From the NCBI RefSeq assembly GCF_018343515.1, contig NZ_JAGYPD010000002.1, forward strand, positions 614,211 to 678,210: a stretch of 64,000 nucleotides of DNA, read 5' to 3'. This document shows positions 17,500 to 26,047 of this stretch, in pieces (within the stretch, counting starts at the first letter, position 1; each line of letters opens with the position of its first letter). The position numbers and the translations under genes are program-made. The DNA is from Bacillus sp. FJAT-50079 (GTDB lineage: Bacteria > Bacillota > Bacilli > Bacillales > Bacillaceae_C). The notes beneath the pieces are model-generated. The model was not told the origin of the DNA. It saw only the letters and a list, made by a program, of their open reading frames with translations, and ran no database searches.

Positions 17500-19257
17500 T
17501 TGATGAAAATTATCGCTACGACATTAAACGCGAAATACATACATACAAATTTAGCCATCCGCTGTCTAAAATCTTATGCTGAACCAGATTATCAGATCGA
17601 CATTGTCGAATATACGATTAATGATCCTACGTTGAATATTGTCACCGATTTATATCGTAAGAAGCCAGATGTACTCGGGTTTAGCTGCTATATTTGGAAT
17701 ATCGAGGAAACAATTAAAGTGATCGAAATTATTCGAAAAATCCTTCCTAAAATAAAAATTGTGCTCGGTGGGCCAGAAGTCTCTTATGATGTCATCTACT
17801 GGTTAAAAAGACTACCAGAAATTGATTATATTGTCATTGGTGAGGGAGAAGAAACATTTAAACAGCTTTTAGATGAATTACACGGTGACATGCAGCTTGA
17901 AAATGTTCATGGTATCGGCTATATGAAGGATGAAAAGCCAGTGATCAATATCGTACGTAATAAAATTGATTTACGAGAAATGCCTTCACCGTTTCGCTTC
18001 CCAGAAGATCGTGCCACTCTTTCCAAACGAATTACGTATATTGAGACGAGCCGAGGCTGCCCATTTAGTTGTCAGTTTTGCCTATCATCGATTGAAGTAG
18101 GTGTTCGATATTTCAATCGTGAAAAGATTAAAGACGATATTCGCTATTTAATGGAAAATGGGGCGAAAACGATCAAATTTGTTGACCGTACATTTAATAT
18201 AAGCCGTAGTTACGCAATGGAAATGTTTCAATTTTTAATTGACGAACACCGGCCTGGTACTGTTTTTCAATTTGAAATTACTGGGGACATTATGCGCCCT
18301 GAGGTCATAGATTTTTTAAATAAAGAAGCACCGCCAGGACTTTTTCGTTTTGAAATTGGGGTTCAATCGACAAATGACTTAACAAACGAACTCGTAAAAA
18401 GGCGCCAAAACTTCGAAAAACTATCGCGAACAGTCAATATGGTGAAGTCAGGCGGCAAAATCGTCCAGCATCTTGACTTAATTGCTGGTCTACCAGAAGA
18501 GAATTATGACTCTTTTCGCAAAACGTTTAATGATGTATTCATCCTTGGGCCTGAGGAACTGCAACTCGGCTTTTTAAAAATGCTGCGCGGGACTGGGTTA
18601 CGGATTCATGCAAAGGATTATGGTTATACGTATATGGACCATGCCCCATATGAAATCCTTGGCAATCATGTCATTGATTTTGAAGACATCGTTCGGATTA
18701 AACAAGTCGAAGATGTATTAGAAAAATATTGGAATGACCATCGCATGGATCACACAGTTACTTATTTAACCTATAATTGTTTTGAAACGCCTTTTGATTT
18801 TTTCCAGCAGTTCGGTACATATTGGGAGGAGAAAGGCTGGTCACGAATTGGGCATCAGCTAGAGGATTTATATAAAAGACTTCGTCAATTTCTCCTTGAT
18901 CATCATATTCCGAATACAAATATAGCCGAAGGATTAATGAAATATGACTATTTGAAAAATCATCGTTATAAGCCGCGGAAAGCTTGGTGGGATATTGAAC
19001 TCAACCGTCAAAGTCGTTCGGCGATTTATTCATCGATTTTAGCCAATTCTTCAATCGTTGACAGGGATTTTACTAATATTAAGCTAAACGAGAGAGATCT
19101 GTATAAACATACTTTACTTGAACACTTCCCTTTTTGCATTAGCACATATATAAATCATGGAGAAATCATAAAAAAACCGTCACTTGCATTAATCCATTTC
19201 CATCCCGAAGATGGAAGTTCCCGTTTTTATCCTCTTCATCAACAGGTAAACGGATAA
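17500..19257 (+). CDS. B12-binding-domain radical SAM protein
   Basis: A 585-residue protein. The N-terminal cobalamin-binding-type domain (about 1-140) is a Rossmann-like fold with VLGFSCYIWN and VLGGPEVSYD. The radical-SAM domain (about 175-380) has the 4Fe-4S motif SRGCPFSCQFC, that is CxxxCxxC. A C-terminal extension (about 420-580) resembles DUF4080. Related proteins carry out methyl transfer or rearrangement chemistry, but this subgroup has no assigned substrate that I know of. The frame may start at TTG 17500 or the adjacent ATG 17503; AAAAGGAG lies 9 or 12 nt before. It is monocistronic, with a strong terminator. Confidence 0.85.
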   Translation: MMKIIATTLNAKYIHTNLAIRCLKSYAEPDYQIDIVEYTINDPTLNIVTDLYRKKPDVLGFSCYIWNIEETIKVIEIIRKILPKIKIVLGGPEVSYDVIYWLKRLPEIDYIVIGEGEETFKQLLDELHGDMQLENVHGIGYMKDEKPVINIVRNKIDLREMPSPFRFPEDRATLSKRITYIETSRGCPFSCQFCLSSIEVGVRYFNREKIKDDIRYLMENGAKTIKFVDRTFNISRSYAMEMFQFLIDEHRPGTVFQFEITGDIMRPEVIDFLNKEAPPGLFRFEIGVQSTNDLTNELVKRRQNFEKLSRTVNMVKSGGKIVQHLDLIAGLPEENYDSFRKTFNDVFILGPEELQLGFLKMLRGTGLRIHAKDYGYTYMDHAPYEILGNHVIDFEDIVRIKQVEDVLEKYWNDHRMDHTVTYLTYNCFETPFDFFQQFGTYWEEKGWSRIGHQLEDLYKRLRQFLLDHHIPNTNIAEGLMKYDYLKNHRYKPRKAWWDIELNRQSRSAIYSSILANSSIVDRDFTNIKLNERDLYKHTLLEHFPFCISTYINHGEIIKKPSLALIHFHPEDGSSRFYPLHQQVNG

Positions 19258-19260
19258 ACG

Positions 19261-19298
19261 AAATCGAGCGTTGTTCAGCTACAACGCTCGATTTTTTT
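19261..19298 (+). terminator. Terminator of the radical-SAM gene
   Basis: Perfect 14-bp stem AAATCGAGCGTTGT / ACAACGCTCGATTT followed by a T run. Confidence 0.92.
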
Positions 19299-19413
19299 AT
19301 CGCTCTTCAGTGACCGTTGCTGCTTATTTCTAGCGACTCGGCAATGTGACTCACTCTCGTGTCCCTCTATTTCCAGCGACAAAGGCAATACCAGCTTAGC
19401 CAACGAAACAAAC

Positions 19414-19447
19414 GAAAGGCTCAAATCAATCCAGATTTGAGCCTTTC
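19414..19447 (-). terminator. Terminator of ddh
   Basis: GAAAGGCTCAAATC pairs perfectly with GATTTGAGCCTTTC around a 6-nt loop, 12 bp past the ddh stop. Confidence 0.87.
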
Positions 19448-19459
19448 TTCATAAAACAA

Positions 19460-20446
19460 TTATAATAATTCTTTTCTTAATTGTGCAGGTGATTTAGGTG
19501 AAAGATGTCCAATTGGCACATCGAATACGGTTTTTGCTCCTGCTTGTCCTTCTTCATTTAATTTGAATGCTGCTCGTGCGTAGGCAACTAATACACTCGC
19601 TGTATATTCTGGATTGCTATCAAGCTTTAGTGAATACTCAACAATTTGTTTATTTCCGCTCCCAGTTTCCCCACTGCGGATCACAAAGCCTCCGTGCATC
19701 ATTTTTGAATGATTCGCATTCATTTCATCTTCCGTAATAAAATGCACCTCTGTATGATAATCAGCAAAATAATGCGGCATTGTTTTTATATCATTTTCAA
19801 TTTTCGCTTGATCTGCTCCAGCTTCAGCGACAACATAACATTCACGTAAATGCTTTTCCTTCGTAGTAAGCTGAGGATTTTCCCCGTTACGAACTCGGTT
19901 AACGGCTTCTTCAATCGGGATTGTATATTGGACAGCGGCCTTTACTCCATCAACTCGACGCACCGCATCTGAATGACCTTGGCTTAAGCCTTTCCCCCAG
20001 AACGTATACGTTTCTCCAACAGGTAAAATCGCTTCTCCAAGCAAACGATTCATCGAGAACATGCCCGGATCCCAGCCAACAGAAATGATGCTCGTTTTTC
20101 CACTTGCTTTTGCCACTTCATCAATTGCAGCAAAATATTCCGGAATCTTCGCATGTGTATCAAAGCTGTCAATCGTATTAAACTGTTTTGCAAATTCAGG
20201 ACCTTGTTCAGGTAAATCAGTTGCCGAGCCACCGCATAAAATCATGACATCAATTTTGTCTTTGTATTTTTCGGCATCAGCAATCGATAAAACTTGTACA
20301 CTCTTATCTAGAAGGGTGACAGAGTTTGGGTCACGTCTTGTGAATACAGCGACTAGCTGTAAATCAGCCGTTTTTTGAATTGCAGCCTCCACTCCCCTGC
20401 CTAAGTTTCCATAGCCGACAATACCAATATTAATTTTCTTTTCCAT
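19460..20446 (-). CDS. ddh: meso-Diaminopimelate D-dehydrogenase
   Basis: A 328-residue NADP-dependent dehydrogenase. The N-terminal dinucleotide motif is GIVGYGNLGRG, followed by AVFTRRDP and the family blocks LCGGSATDLPEQ, SVGWDPGMFSMNRL and GKGLSQGHSDAVRR. It interconverts tetrahydrodipicolinate and meso-diaminopimelate in one step. This bypasses the acetylase route of lysine and peptidoglycan precursor synthesis that B. subtilis uses. GAGGGGGAG precedes the ATG, 18 bp after the ktrD stop, so ktrD and ddh are probably co-transcribed, an unexpected pairing. Confidence 0.95.
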   Translation of the reverse strand: MEKKINIGIVGYGNLGRGVEAAIQKTADLQLVAVFTRRDPNSVTLLDKSVQVLSIADAEKYKDKIDVMILCGGSATDLPEQGPEFAKQFNTIDSFDTHAKIPEYFAAIDEVAKASGKTSIISVGWDPGMFSMNRLLGEAILPVGETYTFWGKGLSQGHSDAVRRVDGVKAAVQYTIPIEEAVNRVRNGENPQLTTKEKHLRECYVVAEAGADQAKIENDIKTMPHYFADYHTEVHFITEDEMNANHSKMMHGGFVIRSGETGSGNKQIVEYSLKLDSNPEYTASVLVAYARAAFKLNEEGQAGAKTVFDVPIGHLSPKSPAQLRKELL

Positions 20447-20464
20447 TTTGTACTCCCCCTCATG

Positions 20465-21820
20465 TTAGCCAATAATGACTCGCTCTTTCGGATAGTGATA
20501 ATCCGGCGCTTTTTCATTTGTTCCAAGTGTTAACAAGAATGATAAAATACCTATTCTCCCAATAAACATTAACAAAATCAGCAGCGATTTTCCAATCATA
20601 GATAAATCAGGTGTAATGCCCATAGAAGCACCGCAAGTTCCGAACGCTGAAGAGACTTCAAAAATAATCGCGATCAAACTTGCATCCTCTGTTATGGCAA
20701 GAATCAAAACAGAAGAGCTCCATAAAATAACAGCAAGCAATAAAACAACAAGTGATTTTAATACATCTTCATGATGAATTTCTCGCCGAAAAATTTTAAT
20801 CGTCGTGTTTCCTTTTGCAAAATGATAAAGAAATAAAATATTTACTGCAAAGGTCGTTGTTCGGATTCCACCTCCAACCGAACTCGGCGAGGCTCCGATG
20901 AACATAAGTGCAGACATAAATAAAATCGTCGGCAATGATAACTCGTTAATATCTAATGTTAAAAGCCCCGCACTTCTCATCGTTGTCGATTGAAATAATG
21001 CGTAAAAAATCGATTCATGCCATGATTTATCTGCACTAAATCGGCCATACTCAAAAATGAAAATAATTATGGCACCAAATGCTAGCAATAAAAAATAAGT
21101 TGATGTTGTTATTTTTGTAAATAAACTAAACTTAAACCTTCGCTTCTCATCCTTATGTAAAATAAACTTTTTCACTTCAATCCATACCGGAAATCCGATC
21201 GCACCTAAAATGATGAGAATCATCGTTACAAATTGAACAAAATAATCCTTTGCAAATGGGATTAACGACTGACCAGTAATATCGAATCCAGCGTTTGTCG
21301 TTGCACTTACAGAGGCAAATAATCCTTGAAGAAACGCCTCCTGCCACGTAGGAAAATATTTTAAATAGTAAGCACCGAGTACGAATGCACCAATTGCTTG
21401 AATGAGTAAAATTAAGAATAAAATTTGCTTTAAAAGTTCAACGAGCCCCGCTAAATTTAATTGATTTTGATCTGTACGAATTAATTGTCTCTGCTTCAAT
21501 CCGATTTTTTTGCCTAAGATCAGCCAAAAAAAGGTGCTAATTGTCATAATGCCAATTCCACCAATTTGCAGGACGAACATAAGCATAAAAATTCCCGCAC
21601 TCGTAAACGTATCAGGAATACTAATTGTACTTAATCCAGTTACACTCACAGCACTCGCAGCTGTGAACACCGCATCCATAAACGACCATTCCGCACCCTC
21701 CTGACGGGCAAACGGGAGGCTTAATAGGCCGGCCGCAAACATCACCGTAACTAAATAGTACGATACGATAATTCGAAATGGTGTTAACCTTGATATCGGG
21801 TATCTTCCAATTCGGTTCAT
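20465..21820 (-). CDS. ktrD: TrkH-family potassium channel subunit (KtrD type)
   Basis: A 451-residue membrane protein built from four M1-P-M2 repeats. The filter regions carry the conserved glycines: SAVSVTGLS, SATTNAGFD, TTMRSAGL and SAFGTCGASMG. It forms the ion-conducting subunit of a Ktr potassium/sodium uptake system with a cytosolic RCK partner (KtrC), which is not in this window. The position beside sspD supports KtrD rather than KtrB. A TTGACA-17 bp-AATATA promoter lies upstream. Confidence 0.88.
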   Translation of the reverse strand: MNRIGRYPISRLTPFRIIVSYYLVTVMFAAGLLSLPFARQEGAEWSFMDAVFTAASAVSVTGLSTISIPDTFTSAGIFMLMFVLQIGGIGIMTISTFFWLILGKKIGLKQRQLIRTDQNQLNLAGLVELLKQILFLILLIQAIGAFVLGAYYLKYFPTWQEAFLQGLFASVSATTNAGFDITGQSLIPFAKDYFVQFVTMILIILGAIGFPVWIEVKKFILHKDEKRRFKFSLFTKITTSTYFLLLAFGAIIIFIFEYGRFSADKSWHESIFYALFQSTTMRSAGLLTLDINELSLPTILFMSALMFIGASPSSVGGGIRTTTFAVNILFLYHFAKGNTTIKIFRREIHHEDVLKSLVVLLLAVILWSSSVLILAITEDASLIAIIFEVSSAFGTCGASMGITPDLSMIGKSLLILLMFIGRIGILSFLLTLGTNEKAPDYHYPKERVIIG

Positions 21821-21854
21821 TCAATATGATCTCCATTCTTAACCATTATTCTTC

Positions 21855-21883
21855 TATATTAAAGAAAAAACCAATTATGTCAA
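21855..21883 (-). promoter_or_regulatory. Promoter of ktrD-ddh
   Basis: Minus-strand TTGACA and AATATA are separated by 17 bp, 35 bp before the ktrD start. The -35 box is perfect and the -10 box weak. Confidence 0.55.
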
Positions 21884-21948
21884 TTTCTAAATTCACGTAA
21901 TGATTGCCCCTGATTCATATTAAAGACAATTCCCCTCACATTTTCCAG

Positions 21949-21977
21949 ACATGCTTTCTCAAAAAAAACTCATACTA
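21949..21977 (+). promoter_or_regulatory. SigG-type promoter of sspD
   Basis: CATACTA at 21971-21977 fits the forespore SigG -10 element (CATNMTA). ACATG lies 17 bp upstream in the -35 position, a partial match. Forespore expression is expected for an alpha/beta SASP. Confidence 0.65.
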
Positions 21978-22006
21978 GTAGTAAGAAATTCAAAGGAGAG
22001 ATGATC

Positions 22007-22204
22007 ATGGCAAGACAAAGCAATAAATTACTCGTTCCCGGGATTGAACAATATTTAGATCAAGTGAAATATGAAATTGCTCAAGAATTTGGCGTTACAC
22101 TCGGCTCTGACACGGCTGCGAGAGGCAACGGATCTGTTGGCGGTGAAATTACAAAAAGACTTGTGAAGCAAGCACAAGCCCAATTAAAGGGATATAGTAA
22201 ATAA
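22007..22204 (+). CDS. sspD: Alpha/beta small acid-soluble spore protein
   Basis: A 65-residue SASP that coats and protects forespore DNA. It carries the GPR protease cleavage region around [10 protein letters not shown] and the DNA-binding block [16 protein letters not shown]. Start at ATG 22007, 8 nt after GGAG; the ATG at 22001 is too close to it. Position beside ktrD and ykoY suggests the sspD locus, but alpha/beta SASPs are very similar to one another, so the exact letter is less sure than the family. Confidence 0.9.
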   Translation: MARQSNKLLVPGIEQYLDQVKYEIAQEFGVTLGSDTAARGNGSVGGEITKRLVKQAQAQLKGYSK

Positions 22205-22208
22205 TAAT

Positions 22209-22243
22209 AAAAGGTCGCCCAAGTTTAGGGACGACCTTTTTCC
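22209..22243 (+). terminator. Terminator of sspD
   Basis: AAAAGGTCG pairs with CGACCTTTT and is followed by further T; CCC and GGG extend the stem inside. Confidence 0.85.
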
Positions 22244-22293
22244 GATTGAACAAAAAGAAATCAATTGCATATGATGAAGACAAACGGCTTTTG

Positions 22294-23061
22294 TTAGTTT
22301 TCTTGTAATACAGCAGCTTGTTTTTTCGAGACAAAATATCCACCAGCTGCAATACCGATCAACACAATCCAAAACGTCATTTTCCACCCTGCTGATTCAG
22401 GGAAATGCTCATTTAAGATCTGTACTTGCGGGTGTGAAAGGGTAAAAACGGTTAATTTCACTCCGACCCAACCGACGATTAAAAAGGCTGCTGTTTCAAG
22501 GGCTGGATAGCGTGCGAGCAATTTTACGAATGATGTTGCGGCAAAGCGCATAATAATTACACCGATGAGTCCACCTAGCAACATGACGATAAATTGCCCA
22601 GCATCAATTCCCCCGATGTGGAAGAGTCCAGTAGGCTTTAATGTGACAGCAAGTGCAACGGCGGCAAGCATCGAATCTATCGCAAAAGCAATGTCTGCAA
22701 TTTCTACTTTTAATACCGTCATCCAGAACGAACTGCCTTTGGAAACATTCACCTTTGTTTTTTCTTTCTCACTATTTTTCCGGTGTTTGATCATATGATG
22801 AACTGAAAGAAAGATTAAATAAGCTGCACCTATCGCTTGGATTTGCCATACATTTACAAGAAACGTAATCGCGAATAATGCGGCGAAGCGAAAAATAAAC
22901 GCTCCAACTAGCCCATAAAACAAAGCTTTTTTTCGCTGTTTTTCTGGTAGATGCTTAACCATAACGGCCATAACAACCGCATTATCAGCGGCTAAAATCC
23001 CTTCAAGACCAATTAGTACAAGCAATACCCATCCATACTCTAAAACCATTGACATATCCAT
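22294..23061 (-). CDS. ykoY: TerC-family metal exporter YkoY
   Basis: A 255-residue integral membrane protein with about seven helices. TerC signatures are ILAADNAVVMAVM (about residues 20-32) and DIAFAIDSMLAAVA (about 130-145), whose acidic residues lie within helices. The family exports Mn2+ and helps metalate secreted enzymes. ATG at 23061 follows GGGAGG; the frame continues 13 codons upstream into the riboswitch expression platform, which argues against a longer product. A yybP-ykoY Mn2+ riboswitch precedes it. Confidence 0.92.
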   Translation of the reverse strand: MDMSMVLEYGWVLLVLIGLEGILAADNAVVMAVMVKHLPEKQRKKALFYGLVGAFIFRFAALFAITFLVNVWQIQAIGAAYLIFLSVHHMIKHRKNSEKEKTKVNVSKGSSFWMTVLKVEIADIAFAIDSMLAAVALAVTLKPTGLFHIGGIDAGQFIVMLLGGLIGVIIMRFAATSFVKLLARYPALETAAFLIVGWVGVKLTVFTLSHPQVQILNEHFPESAGWKMTFWIVLIGIAAGGYFVSKKQAAVLQEN

Positions 23062-23112
23062 AAAATTTCCTCCCTTTGTTTGGCAAGGGCTTTTGGTCAT
23101 ATGGATAAAAAC

Positions 23113-23256
23113 ACAAAAAGACCCTTGCCGTAATAGGCAAAGGTCTTGCTAGACAAAGTTCTTGTCAACAAAGCCGGTGAAATAAATTCACGAAATGACG
23201 ACTTTGTTTCAGGTGGATCGATTGATCACACCTAACGCTACTCCCCTTTGACAAAA
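23113..23256 (-). promoter_or_regulatory. yybP-ykoY (Mn2+) riboswitch
   Basis: The minus-strand leader of ykoY begins with AAAGGGGAGTAGCG, the invariant first strand of this aptamer, and later has GTCGTCA and GCAAGACCTTTGCC. The latter pairs with GGCAAGGGTCTT and is followed by T-rich sequence to form the terminator (23113-23147). Mn2+ binding stabilises the aptamer and, by family knowledge, releases that terminator to turn on the exporter. Confidence 0.9.
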
Positions 23257-23281
23257 TGTCAACTATTTCCTTGTTACTATC

Positions 23282-23310
23282 ATTATAAATCATCTTTATC
23301 AATGTGGCAA
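23282..23310 (-). promoter_or_regulatory. Promoter of the ykoY riboswitch transcript
   Basis: Minus-strand TTGCCA-17 bp-TATAAT, about 25 bp before the aptamer. It lies immediately downstream of the prfC stop codon. Confidence 0.82.
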
Positions 23311-23317
23311 GAACATT

Positions 23318-24901
23318 TTATTCCGCTTCTGCATCCATCGGGTTACTTAGGTTGATTTCTGGGTGTTTCTGCTGAAACCAACGGAGGGCAAATTCATTTT
23401 CAAACAGAAATAATGGCTGATCGTAACGGTCCTTCACAAGCTGACTGCGTTGGCTCGATAATGATTCATCAAATTTATCATTTTCAATCCATCTCGCTAT
23501 TTTTGATCCAATTGCTTCCATCGACACTTCAGAATTGTATTCATTTTTCATTCGATGCTCAAATACTTCAAACTGAAGCTGCCCGACTGCCCCTAAAATA
23601 TAATCTTCCATTCGATATGTTTTATAAAGCTGAATCGCTCCTTCTTGCACAAGCTGTTGTACACCTTTATGAAAGCTTTTTTGTTTCATCACGTTTTTCG
23701 GCGAGACCCTGACGAATAATTCGGGAGTAAACTGGGGCAGTTTTTCAAACTGAATGTTATCTTTCCCAGCAAATAATGTGTCACCAATTTGATATGTTCC
23801 TGTGTCGTACAATCCAATAATATCTCCGCTAACTGCCGCATTGACAGTCGTCCGGTCATCAGCTAAAAATTGAGTCGATTGCGAAAGCTTCATCTGTTTT
23901 CCTGTTCGAGCAAGCGTTACACTCATTCCCCGTTCAAACGCCCCCGAGCAAATTCGTAAAAAGGCAATCCGATCGCGGTGAGCGGGATTCATATTCGCTT
24001 GAATTTTAAAAATAAATCCAGAAAATTCTTCAGCCGCAGGATCAATTTCTCCATCACTCGCTTGTCGCGGCTGTGGCGCGGGTGCAAACTCTAAGTACGT
24101 TTCCAAAAAAGTTTGAACTCCAAAATTCGTTAAGGCACTTCCAAAAAATACAGGCGTCAACATGCCATTATTGATTTTTTCTTCGGAAAACTGATTGCCC
24201 GCCTCATCTAAAAGCAAAATTTCCTCTAATGCCTGTGTGTATAAAGCCGATTCTTTTAACGAATGATCCCCAACGATTTCACCGTCATCATCAAGTGCTA
24301 AGAAACGATTTTCTTCCTCCACTCGGAATTGCTCAATTCGTCGATGATGGCGATCATAAATTCCATAAAATTCTTTTCCCATTCCAATCGGCCAATTCAT
24401 GGGATATGATTCAATCCCTAACACTTCTTCAAGCTCAGCAAGCAAATCCAATGGCGGTCTTCCTTGCCTGTCCAATTTATTAATAAAGGTAAAAATAGGA
24501 ATACCCCTCATTTTACAAACCTTGAATAACTTCAATGTTTGTTCTTCAATCCCTTTGGCTGAATCAATAATCATCACCGCGCTATCAACAGCCATTAACG
24601 TTCGATACGTATCCTCACTGAAGTCTTGATGTCCCGGCGTATCGAGAATATTGATTCGATATCCATCAAAATCAAATTGCATTACGGAAGATGTAACTGA
24701 AATCCCCCGCTGCTTTTCAATTTCCATCCAATCGGACGTTGCATATTTTCCTGTTTTTTTCCCTTTGACTGTTCCTGCATCACGAATCGCTCCACCAAAT
24801 AAAAGCAGCTTTTCCGTAATCGTCGTCTTCCCCGCGTCGGGGTGGGAAATAATTGCAAACGTTCGTCTTGATTCCACTTCTGTTTTTAATGTTTGTGCCA
24901 T
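23318..24901 (-). CDS. prfC: Peptide chain release factor 3
   Basis: A 527-residue translational GTPase. G1 is SHPDAGKTT, then the switch II motif [21 protein letters not shown] (G4), and a C-terminal RF3-specific domain (about 390-527) with [20 protein letters not shown]3 removes RF1/RF2 from the ribosome after termination. GGAAGGA lies 9 nt before ATG 24901; an in-frame GTG is directly before it. B. subtilis, as I recall, lacks prfC, so this is an addition relative to that backbone. Confidence 0.95.
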   Translation of the reverse strand: MAQTLKTEVESRRTFAIISHPDAGKTTITEKLLLFGGAIRDAGTVKGKKTGKYATSDWMEIEKQRGISVTSSVMQFDFDGYRINILDTPGHQDFSEDTYRTLMAVDSAVMIIDSAKGIEEQTLKLFKVCKMRGIPIFTFINKLDRQGRPPLDLLAELEEVLGIESYPMNWPIGMGKEFYGIYDRHHRRIEQFRVEEENRFLALDDDGEIVGDHSLKESALYTQALEEILLLDEAGNQFSEEKINNGMLTPVFFGSALTNFGVQTFLETYLEFAPAPQPRQASDGEIDPAAEEFSGFIFKIQANMNPAHRDRIAFLRICSGAFERGMSVTLARTGKQMKLSQSTQFLADDRTTVNAAVSGDIIGLYDTGTYQIGDTLFAGKDNIQFEKLPQFTPELFVRVSPKNVMKQKSFHKGVQQLVQEGAIQLYKTYRMEDYILGAVGQLQFEVFEHRMKNEYNSEVSMEAIGSKIARWIENDKFDESLSSQRSQLVKDRYDQPLFLFENEFALRWFQQKHPEINLSNPMDAEAE

Positions 24902-24904
24902 CAC

Positions 24905-25088
24905 TCATATTCCTTCCATCTTTCAGTCTTTTTCTATCATATTCCTAGATGTGTTCGATAGCAATAAAAAAATGTATAGATCCTTATATAGCGGGCAATG
25001 AATCTGTCTAGCTTAGACGACTAAGAAGCTCGAACGGCAAAGCTCTTCCTTATGGACATGATTTCGGTTAATCTCCGGAATGCAAGCG
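24905..25088. other. Spacer upstream of prfC, left edge of the 52-bp array
   Basis: The prfC promoter must lie here. From about 25030 the sequence already resembles decayed repeat units (TTATGGACATGATTTCGGTT). Confidence 0.5.
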
Positions 25089-25924
25089 ATTAGATTCGGC
25101 CTTATAGACTTGATTGCGATTAAATGCCTTAAAGCTGAGGATTAGAAGATGCCTAAGAGACCCGATTTCGATAAATGTTAGGGAGCTGTCCATTAGAACA
25201 TGCGCCTAATGGACTTAATTTCGTTAAATGCCATGTGCATGGACATTAGAACTCGCCTAATCGACTCTTTTACGATTTAACGCTATGTACTTGGACATTA
25301 GAACTTGCCTAATCGACTCTTTTACGATTTAACGCCATGTACTTGGACATTAGAACTTGCCTAATCGACTCTTTTACGATTTAACGCCATGTACTTGGAC
25401 ATTAGAACTCACCTAATCGACTCTTTTACGATTTAACGCCATGTACTTGGACATTAGAACTCGCCTAATCGACTCTTTTACGATGAAATGCCATGTACTT
25501 GGACATTAGAACTCACCTAATCGACTCTTTTACGATTTAACGCCATGTATCTGGCCATTAGAACTTGCCTAATCGACTCTTTTACGATTTAACGCCTTGT
25601 ACTTGGACATTAGAACTCACCTAATCGACTCTTTTACGATTTAACGCCATGTAAATGGACATTAGAACTCGCCTAATCGACTCTTTCACGATTTAACGCC
25701 TTGTACTTGGACATTAGAACTCACCTAATCGACTCTTTTACGATTTAACGCCATGTACTTGGACATTAGAACTCGCCTAATCGACGCTTTTACGATTAAA
25801 TGCCATGTACTTGGACATTAGAACTCACCTAATCGACGCTTTTACGATTTAACGACTTGTACATGGACATTAGAACTTGCCAAAGAAACTAGATTTTGAT
25901 CAGTGGCAAAAAACTGCCCCTTAA
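25089..25924. repeat. 52-bp tandem repeat array
   Basis: Twelve units of exactly 52 bp begin GGACATTAG (GGCCATTAG once) at 25241, 25293, 25345, 25397, 25449, 25501, 25553, 25605, 25657, 25709, 25761 and 25813. Decayed units lie on both sides (ATTAG at 25089, 25141 and 25192; and from 25865). Typical unit parts are ATTAGAACTCGCCTAAT, CGACTCTTTTACGATTTAAC and GCCATGTACTT. ATTAG and CTAAT form a small inverted repeat. The length is not a multiple of three and stops occur in every unit, so it is non-coding. Confidence 0.96.
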
Positions 25925-26047
25925 ATTAGATTATTAACAGAAACCTCTTAAATTTGCTGCTCTTGAACTATCGGCTTCAAAATCTAGACGTAAATTATTT
26001 AAATTCCTACAAGCTAATAACTAGTTTGTATTTTCCTAACGCATACA

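Noticed and set aside
19305..19400. Further copy of repeat family B
   Set aside because: Only short scattered matches such as GGCAAT and CTTAGCCAACG; no shared block long enough to claim homology.
25089..25924. CRISPR array
   Set aside because: The whole 52-bp unit repeats without unique spacers, and there are no cas genes nearby.
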